Of a stretch of DNA of 64,000 nt, positions 52,054 to 60,997 are shown piece after piece. The notes below the pieces were generated by a model. It was not told where the DNA came from. It worked only from the letters and a program-made list of their open reading frames with translations, and searched no databases. Numbering within the stretch: the first letter of the stretch is position 1; each line of letters starts with the position of its first letter. The position numbers and the translations under genes are program-made. This DNA is from Chryseobacterium vrystaatense (lineage in GTDB: Bacteria; Bacteroidota; Bacteroidia; Flavobacteriales; Weeksellaceae), in assembly GCF_000737765.1 (NCBI RefSeq), contig NZ_JPRI01000001.1:372001-436000 (forward strand). Direction: 5' to 3'.

Positions 52054-52974
52054 ATGAAAAAACTATCCTACCTTGCCCTGTCGCTCTTCTCTGTATTTAC
52101 CTTTGCACAGGAAGTTTCCAAAGAAAGAGTAACTACGATACTTTCAACACTGGCTTCCGATGAAATGAAGGGCCGTGAAATTGGAACACCGGAAAATGAC
52201 AAGGCTGCAGAATACATTGCACAACTTTTTAAAGAAAATAAACTCGAATACTGTACTGGCAATTCTTATCTGATTCCTTTTGATTATAATGGAAAGAAGG
52301 TATATAATGTATGTGGTATCAAAAAAGGTAAAACAGATCAATATCTTGGATTCTCAGGACATTTTGATCATATTGGGACGAGTAACAAAACCGGAGACAA
52401 TATTTACAACGGCGCAGATGATGATGCGAGCGGAATTGCAACTTTAGCAGGAATTGCAGATTATTTCAAAAATAAAAAACCTGAATTTTCAATGGTTTTT
52501 ATGGCCTTTAATGGTGAAGAAAAAGGAATGCTGGGCTCTCAGGCGATTTCAACAGATGCCAAGTTAGATAAGATATACAATAATATGACCGCCCTTTTCA
52601 ATTTTGAAATGGTGGCCACAGAATCTCAGTTTGGAAAAAATGCACTATTTATGACAGGTGATGAGTTTTCTGATTTTGATGAACTGTTTAACAAATACGC
52701 AGCAAATGGTTTAAAAATAAATCCTGATCCTTATGCGTCACAAAAATTATTCTACAGATCAGATAATGTAAGCTTTGTAAAGAAAAAAATTATTGCCCAT
52801 TCATTCTCAACGGTTGATATGACGAAGGCTTCTCATTACCATAACGAAAGTGATGATGTGAGTGTTGTGGATTTTGATAATCTAACAAGTATTATCAACA
52901 ATGTTGGAAAAACACTTGAAAAATTAAATCCCAGGAATTTTGCTCCAAAATATAACGACACCGTCAAATATTAA
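52054..52974 (+). CDS. M28 family zinc aminopeptidase, secreted
   Basis: 306 aa. Signal peptide ending TFA, then the M28 catalytic domain. The di-zinc ligands are visible: His in GHFDHIG (~102-108), bridging Asp in GADDDASG (~120-127), catalytic Glu pair in NGEEKGMLG (~152-160), and the late His in KASHYHNESDD. Cleaves N-terminal amino acids from peptides outside the cytoplasm. No T9SS sorting domain, so periplasmic or released by another route. Upstream 291 bases contain no clear -7 box. Confidence 0.92.
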   Translation: MKKLSYLALSLFSVFTFAQEVSKERVTTILSTLASDEMKGREIGTPENDKAAEYIAQLFKENKLEYCTGNSYLIPFDYNGKKVYNVCGIKKGKTDQYLGFSGHFDHIGTSNKTGDNIYNGADDDASGIATLAGIADYFKNKKPEFSMVFMAFNGEEKGMLGSQAISTDAKLDKIYNNMTALFNFEMVATESQFGKNALFMTGDEFSDFDELFNKYAANGLKINPDPYASQKLFYRSDNVSFVKKKIIAHSFSTVDMTKASHYHNESDDVSVVDFDNLTSIINNVGKTLEKLNPRNFAPKYNDTVKY

Positions 52975-52987
52975 ATAAACCTACCAT

Positions 52988-53014
52988 AAAAACCGCCAAA
53001 ACAGCGGTTTTTTT
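52988..53014 (+). terminator. Terminator of the M28 peptidase gene
   Basis: 9-bp stem AAAAACCGC / GCGGTTTTT, 7-base loop, T run. Confidence 0.88.
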
Positions 53015-53134
53015 CATATCAAGAATATTTCTGCAGGTAAAAACTAAACAATCGTTTGTAACAAAATCTACCGAATTGAAACATATTAGTCAAAGTAAAG
53101 CAGTATTAAGAACGTCTTTTCTTTTAATTTTACG

Positions 53135-53142
53135 TAATTTTG
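53135..53142 (+). promoter_or_regulatory. -7 promoter box of the ABC exporter gene
   Basis: TAATTTTG, 19 bases before the ATG at 53162. Confidence 0.5.
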
Positions 53143-53161
53143 CTATCCAATTTTTCATTGA

Positions 53162-54994
53162 ATGAAACCATTACAAAGAATACTTTATTTCGCTAAACCC
53201 CACCAAAAATACCTTTTTGGAAGTATGTTTTTCAATATACTTTACTCCTTACTCAATATCCTTTCTGTTGGAACAATGCTTCCTATCTTGGGACTGATGT
53301 TTGGGACGATTGAAAAACAGGGAAAAGAACCGGTATGGAGCGGAGCTTTCGGAGACTATTTTAATTATATAAAAGACAAAGGTTACTATTTTGTACAGAC
53401 ACAAATTGACCAGCATGGTGCCGTAAATGTACTTGCCGTTTTGTGTGCAATAACTGCCGCTTCCTTTTTATTAAGAAATATTTTCAGATATATAGGGGCT
53501 TTCCTTTTAGTAAATTACCGTGTAGGCATCACTACAGATCTTCGTACGGCAATGTATGATAAGTTTCTACAACTTCCGGTTTCTTTCTTTACAGAACAGA
53601 GAAAGGGAGATATGATGTCCAGAATTTCCAATGATATCGGAGGTGTAGAAGGTGGAATTATGGGGGTACTTGTGGACATTATCAATGCTCCGTTTATGAT
53701 TATCTCTTCATTGATCGCCTTATTTTTACTTTCCCCTCAGCTTACTTTATTTTCATTAATTGTTTTTCCTGTAATGGGCTGGCTTATATCATGGACTGGG
53801 AAAAGTCTAAAAAAACAGGCACATCAGGCACAGGCAGAACTTGGAAATCTTTTTTCACTGGTGGACGAGACCTTAAAATCTTCAAAAGTGATCAAGATCT
53901 TCAATGCAGATAAAATTCTTAAGAACAGATTCAGCGAAACAACCAGCAATTGGCAGAAATTTGCCATTGATATGAGTAGGAGAAGAGAACTGGCATCTCC
54001 TATGAGTGAATTCCTTGGGTCTATTACGATCCTGATCATCACATGGTATGCTGGGACTCAGATTTTAGAGGAGCAGACTATGAAGCCTCAGGCTTTCCTT
54101 GTTTTTATCGGAATGTTCTTCCAGATTCTTGACCCTGCGAAAAAACTTTCTACTGCCATCTCATCTATTCAGGGAGGTATGGCCAGTTTAGAAAGAGTAG
54201 CTGAAGTTCTTGACTATGATCTGAAAGTAGAAGAAATTGCAGAACCGATTTCTATCTCTACACTCAGCAATCAGATTGAATTCAAAAATATTGGATTCTT
54301 TTATGATAAAGATAATGTTATCCTTAAAAATTTCTCACTGATTATCCCGAGAGGAAAAACCATAGCCCTAGTAGGACAAAGTGGAAGTGGAAAAACTACC
54401 ATTGCCAACCTTCTGGCCAGATTCTATGATGTGAGTGAAGGGGAAATTTTAATTGACGGAACCAATATAAAGCATTTAAAATTAAAAGAATACCGTCAGC
54501 TTCTGGGAATGGTAACTCAGGAATCTGTATTATTCAATGATTCGGTATATAACAATATCCTGATGGGTAAACCAGAGGCTACAAAAGAAGAAGTCATTGA
54601 AGCTGCAAAAATTGCCAATGCTGATACTTTTATATCCAATCTTCCTGATGGCTATGATTCCAATATTGGTGATGACGGAAATAAACTTTCCGGAGGACAG
54701 AAACAGAGAGTTTCTATCGCCAGAGCTGTATTGAAAAACCCGCCGGTCATGATCCTGGATGAAGCAACTTCTGCCCTGGATACTGAATCTGAAAGATTTG
54801 TTCAGGATGCCTTGGATAAAATGATGGAAAACAGAACATCTCTGGTCATTGCCCACAGATTGTCAACCATTCAGAAAGCAGACTGGATCGTAGTAATGGA
54901 GAAAGGAATCGTTGTAGAACAGGGAACACACCATGATCTTATTGCTAAGAAAGGGATGTACCACAAGCTTGTGGAACTTCAAAATTTTGACTAA
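53162..54994 (+). CDS. MsbA-like ABC exporter (fused permease and ATPase)
   Basis: 610 aa. Six transmembrane helices in residues ~18-330 (ABC type 1 exporter), then an ATP-binding cassette: Walker A GQSGSGKTT (~404-412), Q-loop VTQESVLFND, signature LSGGQKQRVS (~509), Walker B VMILDEATSALD (~529), H-loop IAHRLSTI. The domain order and the sequence GILVDIINAPFMII in the TM region fit lipid A/lipid flippases such as MsbA, though drug exporters share this plan. It is followed 27 bases later by a DUF1801 gene. Confidence 0.9.
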   Translation: MKPLQRILYFAKPHQKYLFGSMFFNILYSLLNILSVGTMLPILGLMFGTIEKQGKEPVWSGAFGDYFNYIKDKGYYFVQTQIDQHGAVNVLAVLCAITAASFLLRNIFRYIGAFLLVNYRVGITTDLRTAMYDKFLQLPVSFFTEQRKGDMMSRISNDIGGVEGGIMGVLVDIINAPFMIISSLIALFLLSPQLTLFSLIVFPVMGWLISWTGKSLKKQAHQAQAELGNLFSLVDETLKSSKVIKIFNADKILKNRFSETTSNWQKFAIDMSRRRELASPMSEFLGSITILIITWYAGTQILEEQTMKPQAFLVFIGMFFQILDPAKKLSTAISSIQGGMASLERVAEVLDYDLKVEEIAEPISISTLSNQIEFKNIGFFYDKDNVILKNFSLIIPRGKTIALVGQSGSGKTTIANLLARFYDVSEGEILIDGTNIKHLKLKEYRQLLGMVTQESVLFNDSVYNNILMGKPEATKEEVIEAAKIANADTFISNLPDGYDSNIGDDGNKLSGGQKQRVSIARAVLKNPPVMILDEATSALDTESERFVQDALDKMMENRTSLVIAHRLSTIQKADWIVVMEKGIVVEQGTHHDLIAKKGMYHKLVELQNFD

Positions 54995-55021
54995 TCGTTT
55001 ATTGAATTAAATTTCACTTAA

Positions 55022-55369
55022 ATGAATCCCATACAAGAGTACTTCTACAGAATCGATGAGCCTGAAAGAAGTACTCTTTTGTTTTTAAGAAAAAAGATTC
55101 TCGAATCTGATACAGAACATATTACGGAAACGCTAAGTTTCGGACTTCCTTTCTTTAAATATAAAAAGAAGATGCTGTGCTACCTTTATTACAGCAAAAA
55201 GTATAAACAGCATTACGTAAGCTTTTATCATGGAGACCGGCTTGACCATCCTCTACTGATTCAGGACGGCAGAAAGAAGTTTAAAATCCTTCTGATCAAT
55301 ATGGAGGAAGATTTACCTGTTGATATTATTATAAGCCTTACAGAAGAGGTTAAAAAACACATTAAATAA
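55022..55369 (+). CDS. DUF1801 family protein
   Basis: 115 aa, small cytoplasmic protein of the DUF1801/YdhG-like fold. Typical elements: ILESDTEHITETLSFGLPFFKYKKKMLCYLYYSKKYKQHYVSFYHGD (cited in part) with the conserved Gly-Leu-Pro and the aromatic core, and a C-terminal helix TEEVKKHIK. Function unknown; some relatives bind small ligands or metal. Located 27 bases after the ABC exporter and before a strong terminator, so likely co-transcribed with it. Confidence 0.8.
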   Translation: MNPIQEYFYRIDEPERSTLLFLRKKILESDTEHITETLSFGLPFFKYKKKMLCYLYYSKKYKQHYVSFYHGDRLDHPLLIQDGRKKFKILLINMEEDLPVDIIISLTEEVKKHIK

Positions 55370-55371
55370 TG

Positions 55372-55406
55372 ACTTCGGCATGGTTTCACCATGCCGAAGT
55401 CTTTTT
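55372..55406 (+). terminator. Terminator of the ABC exporter/DUF1801 unit
   Basis: Perfect 13-bp stem ACTTCGGCATGGT / ACCATGCCGAAGT, 3-base loop, T run; strongest hairpin in this part of the window. Confidence 0.92.
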
Positions 55407-55471
55407 AAGTCATATCATACGAATTAAAATGTCAGAGGATAAAAATTAATTCCTTTTAATAAACATTAAAC

Positions 55472-55501
55472 AAAAAAGGAGAAAACTGAGTTTCTCCTTT
55501 T
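55472..55501 (-). terminator. Terminator of the LUD-cdsA-psd operon
   Basis: 11-bp stem AAAAGGAGAAA / TTTCTCCTTTT followed by T on the minus strand, just past the psd stop. Confidence 0.85.
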
Positions 55502-55522
55502 GATATTTTGACCGTATGTATT

Positions 55523-56176
55523 TTAATCTTTCATTCTGGCGATCACATCCACACCTCCTTTTGTAATGTCTCCGATCTTGCAGATAATCTCTGTATCCAG
55601 GGGCAGAAATACATCCATTCTTGACCCGAATTTGATGAATCCGAACTCATGTCCGGCTTTTGCCTGATCTCCTTCATTACAATAGAAAACAATTCTTCTG
55701 GCCACATATCCAGCGATCTGTCTGAAAACCACTTTGTGATTCGTTGCCGTTTCTACCGCGATCGTTGTTCTTTCATTCTCTGTAGATGATTTCTCATGCC
55801 AAGCTACAAGATATTTTCCTGGATGGTATTTTTTATAGATTACGTTTCCGGAAACCGGGTATCTGCAGATATGAACATTCAACGGTGACATAAAGATGGA
55901 AACCTGAATAGCCTTTCCTTTCAGAAATTCAGTTTCTTCCACTTCCTTGATCATCACCACTTTTCCGTCTACCGGGGCGATCACATTTTCTCTGTGTTCT
56001 AAAATATCACGTTCCGGAACTCTGAAGAACCAAAATACTAAACTGTAAACAACCAATAATGGCATAATGATCAGTAACGACCACATTTTAAGAAAATAAA
56101 TAGCCAACACACTTATTATAATAAACAGTATCGTTGCTACGGTAATCGTTCCTTTTGACTCCTTATGTAGTTTCAT
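55523..56176 (-). CDS. psd: Phosphatidylserine decarboxylase family protein
   Basis: Makes phosphatidylethanolamine from phosphatidylserine at the inner membrane. 217 aa, the short form of the family, with two N-terminal membrane helices (~10-48). The self-cleavage site that generates the pyruvoyl cofactor is FGSRMDVFLP, with Ser185 as precursor; the upstream APVDGKVVMI and MSPLNVHICRYPVSG motifs carry the conserved Asp and His. It starts 4 bases after cdsA stop, so translation is probably coupled; CDP-diacylglycerol from CdsA feeds the same pathway. Confidence 0.93.
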   Translation of the reverse strand: MKLHKESKGTITVATILFIIISVLAIYFLKMWSLLIIMPLLVVYSLVFWFFRVPERDILEHRENVIAPVDGKVVMIKEVEETEFLKGKAIQVSIFMSPLNVHICRYPVSGNVIYKKYHPGKYLVAWHEKSSTENERTTIAVETATNHKVVFRQIAGYVARRIVFYCNEGDQAKAGHEFGFIKFGSRMDVFLPLDTEIICKIGDITKGGVDVIARMKD

Positions 56177-56180
56177 GAGA

Positions 56181-57053
56181 TTAAATAAATTTTTCTAAAA
56201 TAAAGTACAAATATACGACAGGAACGCAAATTAAAAAACTATCGAGCCTATCCAATACACCTCCATGCCCCGGAATGATGTTTCCGCTGTCTTTTACACC
56301 GAAATTTCTTTTAAGCTGGCTTTCTACCAAATCGCCCAATGGAGCGAATGCTGCAACCAGAAAACCTACGACCATCCAGTTGCCACGAAGCTCTGGCTGG
56401 TAATGCTGTATAAAGTAGGATAAAACCAACGTTAAGACAACCCCGCCTGCGTATCCCTCCCAGGTCTTCTTTGGAGAGATTTTAGGGGCCATCTTATGCT
56501 TCCCGAAAAACTTCCCGGTAAGATAGGCGAAAGTATCACTGCTCCAGATCAGAATAAACAGAAAAAGAACTTCCAGCGAAAATGTTCCATCATAACTCGA
56601 AAATTTAGGCAGCCCCAATGCAAAACTGAAAGGCAATGCTACATAAATCACTGTAAAGATCAGCTTTCCGCTGTCGTAATATAGTTCGTTGGGATATTTG
56701 AATAAAGTTACCACCGCAATGGCTATCAGGGAAATTGCCAGTATTTCATTCAGTCTGAAATCGAAAAAGAAATCGTGGTGGAAATATCTTTTAGAAAAAA
56801 CATAGTAAATAAAAATCACCAGGGGGAGTACGATCCATTTTTCGTAGCCTTTCCCAAACTTCATGATTTTAATGCATTCCCAAGTACCTACCAGCAGCAA
56901 AAGAGTGATCAGACCATGATACAGATATTCCTGCTTGATAAGGTCCGGATGGATCTTGTTGATCAGCTGGGCACCCAGCGGTGTTGTGCAAAGAATAATA
57001 ACGGCAACGTAAACAAGTCCGGAAATGGTTCTTTGAATAAGGTTTTTGTCCAA
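56181..57053 (-). CDS. cdsA: Phosphatidate cytidylyltransferase (TTG start)
   Basis: Produces CDP-diacylglycerol, the precursor of all phospholipids. 290 aa, about eight transmembrane helices. CDP-alcohol synthase signature present: KISPKKTWEGYAGGVV, APLGDLVESQLKRNFGVKDS and IPGHGGVLDRLDS. The start is taken as the TTG at 57053 (MDKNLIQRTISG, the usual N-terminus of flavobacterial homologues); no ATG lies upstream in frame before a stop, and the next Met is far inside the first helices. It lies 24 bases after the LUD gene. Confidence 0.94.
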   Translation of the reverse strand: MDKNLIQRTISGLVYVAVIILCTTPLGAQLINKIHPDLIKQEYLYHGLITLLLLVGTWECIKIMKFGKGYEKWIVLPLVIFIYYVFSKRYFHHDFFFDFRLNEILAISLIAIAVVTLFKYPNELYYDSGKLIFTVIYVALPFSFALGLPKFSSYDGTFSLEVLFLFILIWSSDTFAYLTGKFFGKHKMAPKISPKKTWEGYAGGVVLTLVLSYFIQHYQPELRGNWMVVGFLVAAFAPLGDLVESQLKRNFGVKDSGNIIPGHGGVLDRLDSFLICVPVVYLYFILEKFI

Positions 57054-57077
57054 GATGTAAAATTTATAAGTTGATGC

Positions 57078-57659
57078 TTAATCTTCAAGCAGCAATAAAA
57101 ACAGTTTTGTATTTGTATTGGAAGAAGTATCTAAACTTGACTGTCCTCCACTAATAGAAGTAAGATTTTTGATATTCCCGTTTCTTTTTATTTTTCCCAT
57201 TGCATCATTAAGATTGTTTACAATCTGTGAGACATTGGCCATGATAATAATCTTACCTGGAAGTCTTGAGGAATGGTAATGAAGGATATTGTTATGTGAA
57301 AGCATAATCCTCCCATCATATGCAATAAGATATTCACAGGTAATGAAAGCGGCATCATTAGAATGTTCCATTTCTGAGGTATATGGAATCTTCACCACAT
57401 TCAAAAAGTTTTGAAGCTCTTTGTCCCAGCAGAAAACATTACTAACTCCTTCTATTTTGACAATTTGATTTAAAGTCTGTAGAGCTTCCGCTTCATCTGC
57501 ACAATAATTAAAGAATCCCCCTGAATGCGTAAACAATTGGGCAAACTTATAGTCAAGATCTGCATTTTTCAGCGAATCCCCGAGCTTCTCCAGACTCTGT
57601 TTTTCCTCTTCCTCAGGCTGGTTGGTAAGTTTGCTTACAATCCTCTTGAATAAATTCAA
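57078..57659 (-). CDS. LUD domain protein (LutC/YkgG family)
   Basis: 193 aa with the LUD fold found in LutC and LutB of lactate utilisation, but here without the other lut genes. Features: Phe/Asn-rich TLNQIVKIEGVSNVFCWDKEL, then DAAFITCEYLIAYDGRIMLSHNNILHY, matching the family centre. TTG start at 57659; the nearest upstream in-frame codons run into a stop, so no ATG is available. It is first gene of the LUD-cdsA-psd operon, a fixed order in flavobacteria; what it does there is unknown. Confidence 0.82.
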   Translation of the reverse strand: MNLFKRIVSKLTNQPEEEEKQSLEKLGDSLKNADLDYKFAQLFTHSGGFFNYCADEAEALQTLNQIVKIEGVSNVFCWDKELQNFLNVVKIPYTSEMEHSNDAAFITCEYLIAYDGRIMLSHNNILHYHSSRLPGKIIIMANVSQIVNNLNDAMGKIKRNGNIKNLTSISGGQSSLDTSSNTNTKLFLLLLED

Positions 57660-57686
57660 CTTAATCTTTTTTTAGTCAACTTTATA

Positions 57687-57694
57687 CAAAAATA
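57687..57694 (-). promoter_or_regulatory. -7 promoter box of the LUD-cdsA-psd operon
   Basis: TATTTTTG on the minus strand, 27 bases before the TTG start at 57659; supports that start and separates this operon from ftsH. Confidence 0.55.
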
Positions 57695-57737
57695 GAAAAT
57701 AATTACAATAGATTCTAAAAATGTAGCTTTAAATATG

Positions 57738-57773
57738 AAAAAACCTGACAATTCTAAAAATGTCAGGTTTTTT
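57738..57773 (-). terminator. Terminator of rsfS-ftsH
   Basis: 13-bp stem AAAAAACCTGACA / TGTCAGGTTTTTT, 10-base loop, just past the ftsH stop. Confidence 0.9.
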
Positions 57774-57794
57774 ATACTCTGTTTTGGAAGTATT

Positions 57795-59810
57795 TTAAAG
57801 TTGAGTCGGGCTTTCCGGAGCCTGAATTTCACTTTCTTCTTCCTTGTCTTTAATTAGGATCTGCTCATCAGGTTCCTTTGCTGTACCAATTGTACTTGTT
57901 ACAGGTCTTTCCGTTAATTCAGGATCCCATGCTCTTTTACCGAATATATCTTCAAGGTCTTCACGGAAGATCACTTCTTTTTCTAAAAGTTTATTCGCTA
58001 AAGCATCAAGCTTATCTTTATTTTCTGTAAGAATCTGAACTGCTCTCTCGTACTGATTTTCGATAATCGATTTAATCTCAACATCAATCTTGTTCGCAGT
58101 TTCTTCAGAATATGGTTTTCCGAAATTGTATTCAGACTGTCCTGAACTGTCATAATAAGAAATATTACCAATCGTCGGGCTCAGACCATATACTGTAACC
58201 ATAGCCTGCGCTCTTTTCGTTACAGATTCCAGATCAGACAAAGCACCTGTTGAAATGTTATTAAAAATAACCTGTTCTGCGGCTCTACCTCCTAACGTTG
58301 CACACAATTCATCCAACATCTGTTCTGTAGTTGTCAACTGTCTTTCTTCCGGAAGATACCAGGCGGCACCTAGAGAACGCCCTCTTGGAACGATCGTCAC
58401 TTTTAAAAGTGGTGCTGCGTGTTCTACCAACCATGAGATGGTAGCGTGCCCTGCTTCATGATAAGCGACTCTCCTCTTTTCAGAAGGTTTGATCGCCATA
58501 TTTTTCTTCTCAAGACCACCGATAATTCTATCTACTGCATCAAGGAAATCCTGCTTAGTAACTGAAGTATGGCTATTTCTGGCTGCAATCAATGCTGCTT
58601 CGTTACATACATTAGCAATATCTGCTCCACTGAATCCAGGGGTCTGTTTTGCTAAGAAGTCTCTGTCAACAGTATCATCCAACTTGATTTTCAGCAAGTG
58701 AACATCAAAAATCTCTCTTCTTTCGTGTAATTCAGGAAGGTCAACATAAATTGAACGGTCAAAACGTCCGGCTCTCATTAGGGCTTTATCAAGGATATCC
58801 GCTCTGTTGGTTGCCGCCATTACGATTACATTCACGTCTGTTCCAAACCCATCCATTTCTGTAAGAAGCTGGTTAAGGGTATTTTCTCTTTCGTCGTTTC
58901 CACCTGAGAAATTATTTTTTCCTCTGGCACGTCCGATTGCATCAATTTCATCGATAAAGATAATGGCTGGAGATTTAGCTTTTGCCTGAGCAAAAAGGTC
59001 TCTAACTCTTGAAGCCCCTACCCCAACGAACATCTCTACGAAGTCTGAACCTGAAAGAGAGAAAAACGGAACTTTAGCTTCACCTGCGACGGCTTTCGCC
59101 AATAATGTTTTACCAGTTCCCGGAGGACCTACCAAAAGGACTCCCTTAGGAATCTTACCTCCCAGCTTGGTATACTTCTCTGAATTTTTCAGGAAATCTA
59201 CTACTTCCTGTACTTCTTCTTTAGCACCTTCAAGACCTGCAACATCTTTAAATGTTACCTGAATTCTTTCTTTTTCGTCAAAAAGCTTGGCTTTAGATTT
59301 ACCGATTGAGAAGATCTGCCCACCAGGGCCGCCTCCACCACCCATCTTTCTGAAAAGAAGGAAGTAGAAAAGTCCTAAGATCGCGATCCATATCAATGCT
59401 GAAACCAGAATATCCATAAATGGATTTTTACCTGCTCCATAATCTTTTGTCGTCTTGATATTAGCGTCTGTCGCTTTTATCTGATCAAACTTTTGAAGGA
59501 AAAGCTGAAGGTCTCCGTATTTTACAGAAAAATCTGCTTTAGGAGCCATTTCGAACGCAGAAAGAGGATTGCTTTGGTTGGCCGTTTTATTGACCATCGC
59601 TGTCTTTGCTGCTTTTGTCAGGAAAACATCAGCTTTCTCTGTGTCTTTGTATATTATAACGTTTTGGACCTTTCCTGCCTGCATTTCCCTAAAGAAAGCA
59701 TCCTCATCAATAGATTTTGCACTGTCGCTTCCTAAAAAATTGGAACCGAAAAATAACAAAAGAGCCACGATTGCAATTGGAAAAAACCAGTTGAATCCTT
59801 TATTGTTCAT
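57795..59810 (-). CDS. ftsH: ATP-dependent zinc metalloprotease FtsH
   Basis: Hexameric membrane protease for quality control. 671 aa. Helix 1 (~8-26), periplasmic domain (~30-130), helix 2 (~133-152), then Gly-rich linker and AAA+ domain: Walker [15 protein letters not shown] (~227-236), Walker [16 protein letters not shown], second region of homology [16 protein letters not shown]; protease domain with zinc motif HEAGH (~449-453). The acidic C-tail ([16 protein letters not shown]) is ordinary. Follows rsfS after 22 bases on the same transcript. Confidence 0.97.
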   Translation of the reverse strand: MNNKGFNWFFPIAIVALLLFFGSNFLGSDSAKSIDEDAFFREMQAGKVQNVIIYKDTEKADVFLTKAAKTAMVNKTANQSNPLSAFEMAPKADFSVKYGDLQLFLQKFDQIKATDANIKTTKDYGAGKNPFMDILVSALIWIAILGLFYFLLFRKMGGGGGPGGQIFSIGKSKAKLFDEKERIQVTFKDVAGLEGAKEEVQEVVDFLKNSEKYTKLGGKIPKGVLLVGPPGTGKTLLAKAVAGEAKVPFFSLSGSDFVEMFVGVGASRVRDLFAQAKAKSPAIIFIDEIDAIGRARGKNNFSGGNDERENTLNQLLTEMDGFGTDVNVIVMAATNRADILDKALMRAGRFDRSIYVDLPELHERREIFDVHLLKIKLDDTVDRDFLAKQTPGFSGADIANVCNEAALIAARNSHTSVTKQDFLDAVDRIIGGLEKKNMAIKPSEKRRVAYHEAGHATISWLVEHAAPLLKVTIVPRGRSLGAAWYLPEERQLTTTEQMLDELCATLGGRAAEQVIFNNISTGALSDLESVTKRAQAMVTVYGLSPTIGNISYYDSSGQSEYNFGKPYSEETANKIDVEIKSIIENQYERAVQILTENKDKLDALANKLLEKEVIFREDLEDIFGKRAWDPELTERPVTSTIGTAKEPDEQILIKDKEEESEIQAPESPTQL

Positions 59811-59832
59811 TTATACTTTTTAAAATTTAAAA

Positions 59833-60195
59833 TTAATTTTCAATTTTGGTAATGACTGCATCTCCCCAAAGTTCTTCAATATCGTAGTACTCACGTACTT
59901 CTTTTTGGAAAATATGCACTACCACCGTTACGTAATCTACCAAAACCCACATTGAGTTTTCGGTACCTTCTACATGCCAAGGCCTATCTTTAAGATCGTT
60001 TCTTACTTTCTTCTCCACACTTCCTGCCAACGCAGAAACCTGTGTATTTGAGTTTCCGCTACAAATTATAAAAGTTTCCGCTACAGAGTTTTCAATCTTC
60101 GAAAGATCGAAAATCATAATATCTTCACCCTTTACGTCCTGGATGGCTTCAACAATTTTATCTATTAGTGCCTGCTTTTCTGCTGTTTTATTCAT
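59833..60195 (-). CDS. rsfS: Ribosome silencing factor RsfS
   Basis: Binds ribosomal protein L14 and blocks subunit joining in starvation. 120 aa from the ATG at 60195; a TTG further upstream lies inside the -7 box (60214-60221) and is rejected. Family motifs: DLSKIENSVAETFIICSGNSNTQVSALAGSVEKKV (given in part), RPWHVEGTENSMWVLVDYVTVVVHIFQKEVREYYDIEELW (in part), close to the DxWxLxDYxxVVVHVF signature. First gene of rsfS-ftsH; birA lies divergently. Confidence 0.96.
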   Translation of the reverse strand: MNKTAEKQALIDKIVEAIQDVKGEDIMIFDLSKIENSVAETFIICSGNSNTQVSALAGSVEKKVRNDLKDRPWHVEGTENSMWVLVDYVTVVVHIFQKEVREYYDIEELWGDAVITKIEN

Positions 60196-60213
60196 TAAAA
60201 TATCTATAATCTG

Positions 60214-60221
60214 CAAATTTA
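60214..60221 (-). promoter_or_regulatory. -7 promoter box of rsfS-ftsH
   Basis: TAAATTTG on the minus strand, 18 bases before the ATG at 60195. It decides the rsfS start. Confidence 0.6.
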
Positions 60222-60280
60222 TTGTTTTTCTTTTACTTTAGCCTTATTTTTAGCCCTTTAAAGTCTTAAAGTTTTCTTAA

Positions 60281-60997
60281 ATGGATCAATTATTTTATTT
60301 AAAAGAGTGCTCTTCTACTAATGACGAAGTTTCAAAGTTTTTACTTTATGAAAATTCAGATTTTATTGGAGTCTCTACATTCAATCAAACTAAAGGCCGC
60401 GGACAATATGGAAATACATGGGCAGCGGCAGCCGGAAAAAATGTCGCGTATACGCTGGCTGTCAAAGCCGATCGCTTTCTGCTGTCTGATTTTATATTCA
60501 ATTACTATACCGCAGTCGTAATCCGGGATTTCCTTGCCAATTTGACTGATAATGATGTAAAAATAAAATGGCCGAATGATATTATCCTTAAAAGTAAAAA
60601 AATAGTTGGGATTTTGATTGAAAAGAAAAAGATTAATCAGGATAATTATTACATTATTGGTGCCGGCTTCAATGTTCTTCAGGATAATTTTGGCGAAATA
60701 TCACACGCAGGATCACTTCTAACACAGACGGGACAGGTTTTCGATCTTGATGATTTTGTTTTCAAGCTTCACGAATATCTCTCAGAAAGACTAAAAAAAG
60801 TTCCTTCTGAACAAGACATTATTGACAGATTCAATACTAATTTATACCGAAAAGGAGAGATCTCAGTCTTCGAAATCGAAAAAGAGAGACAAAATGGCAT
60901 CATCAAAAGGGCCGACGAAAAAGGAGAGCTATGGATAGAACTCGAAAAAGACGGGTTAAGACCTTTTTATCACAAACAGATAAAACTCCTTTATTGA
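60281..60997 (+). CDS. birA: Biotin-acetyl-CoA-carboxylase ligase (monofunctional)
   Basis: Attaches biotin to carboxylase carrier proteins. 238 aa; there is no N-terminal helix-turn-helix, so it is the non-repressor type. The biotinyl-AMP loop GRGQYGNTW is at residues 39-47; VKIKWPNDIILKSKKIVGILIEKK carries the conserved Lys and Asn-Asp, and the C-terminal small domain follows (RGEISVFEIEKE). Its last 7 bases overlap the end of the convergent LptF/G-like gene. Confidence 0.94.
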   Translation: MDQLFYLKECSSTNDEVSKFLLYENSDFIGVSTFNQTKGRGQYGNTWAAAAGKNVAYTLAVKADRFLLSDFIFNYYTAVVIRDFLANLTDNDVKIKWPNDIILKSKKIVGILIEKKKINQDNYYIIGAGFNVLQDNFGEISHAGSLLTQTGQVFDLDDFVFKLHEYLSERLKKVPSEQDIIDRFNTNLYRKGEISVFEIEKERQNGIIKRADEKGELWIELEKDGLRPFYHKQIKLLY

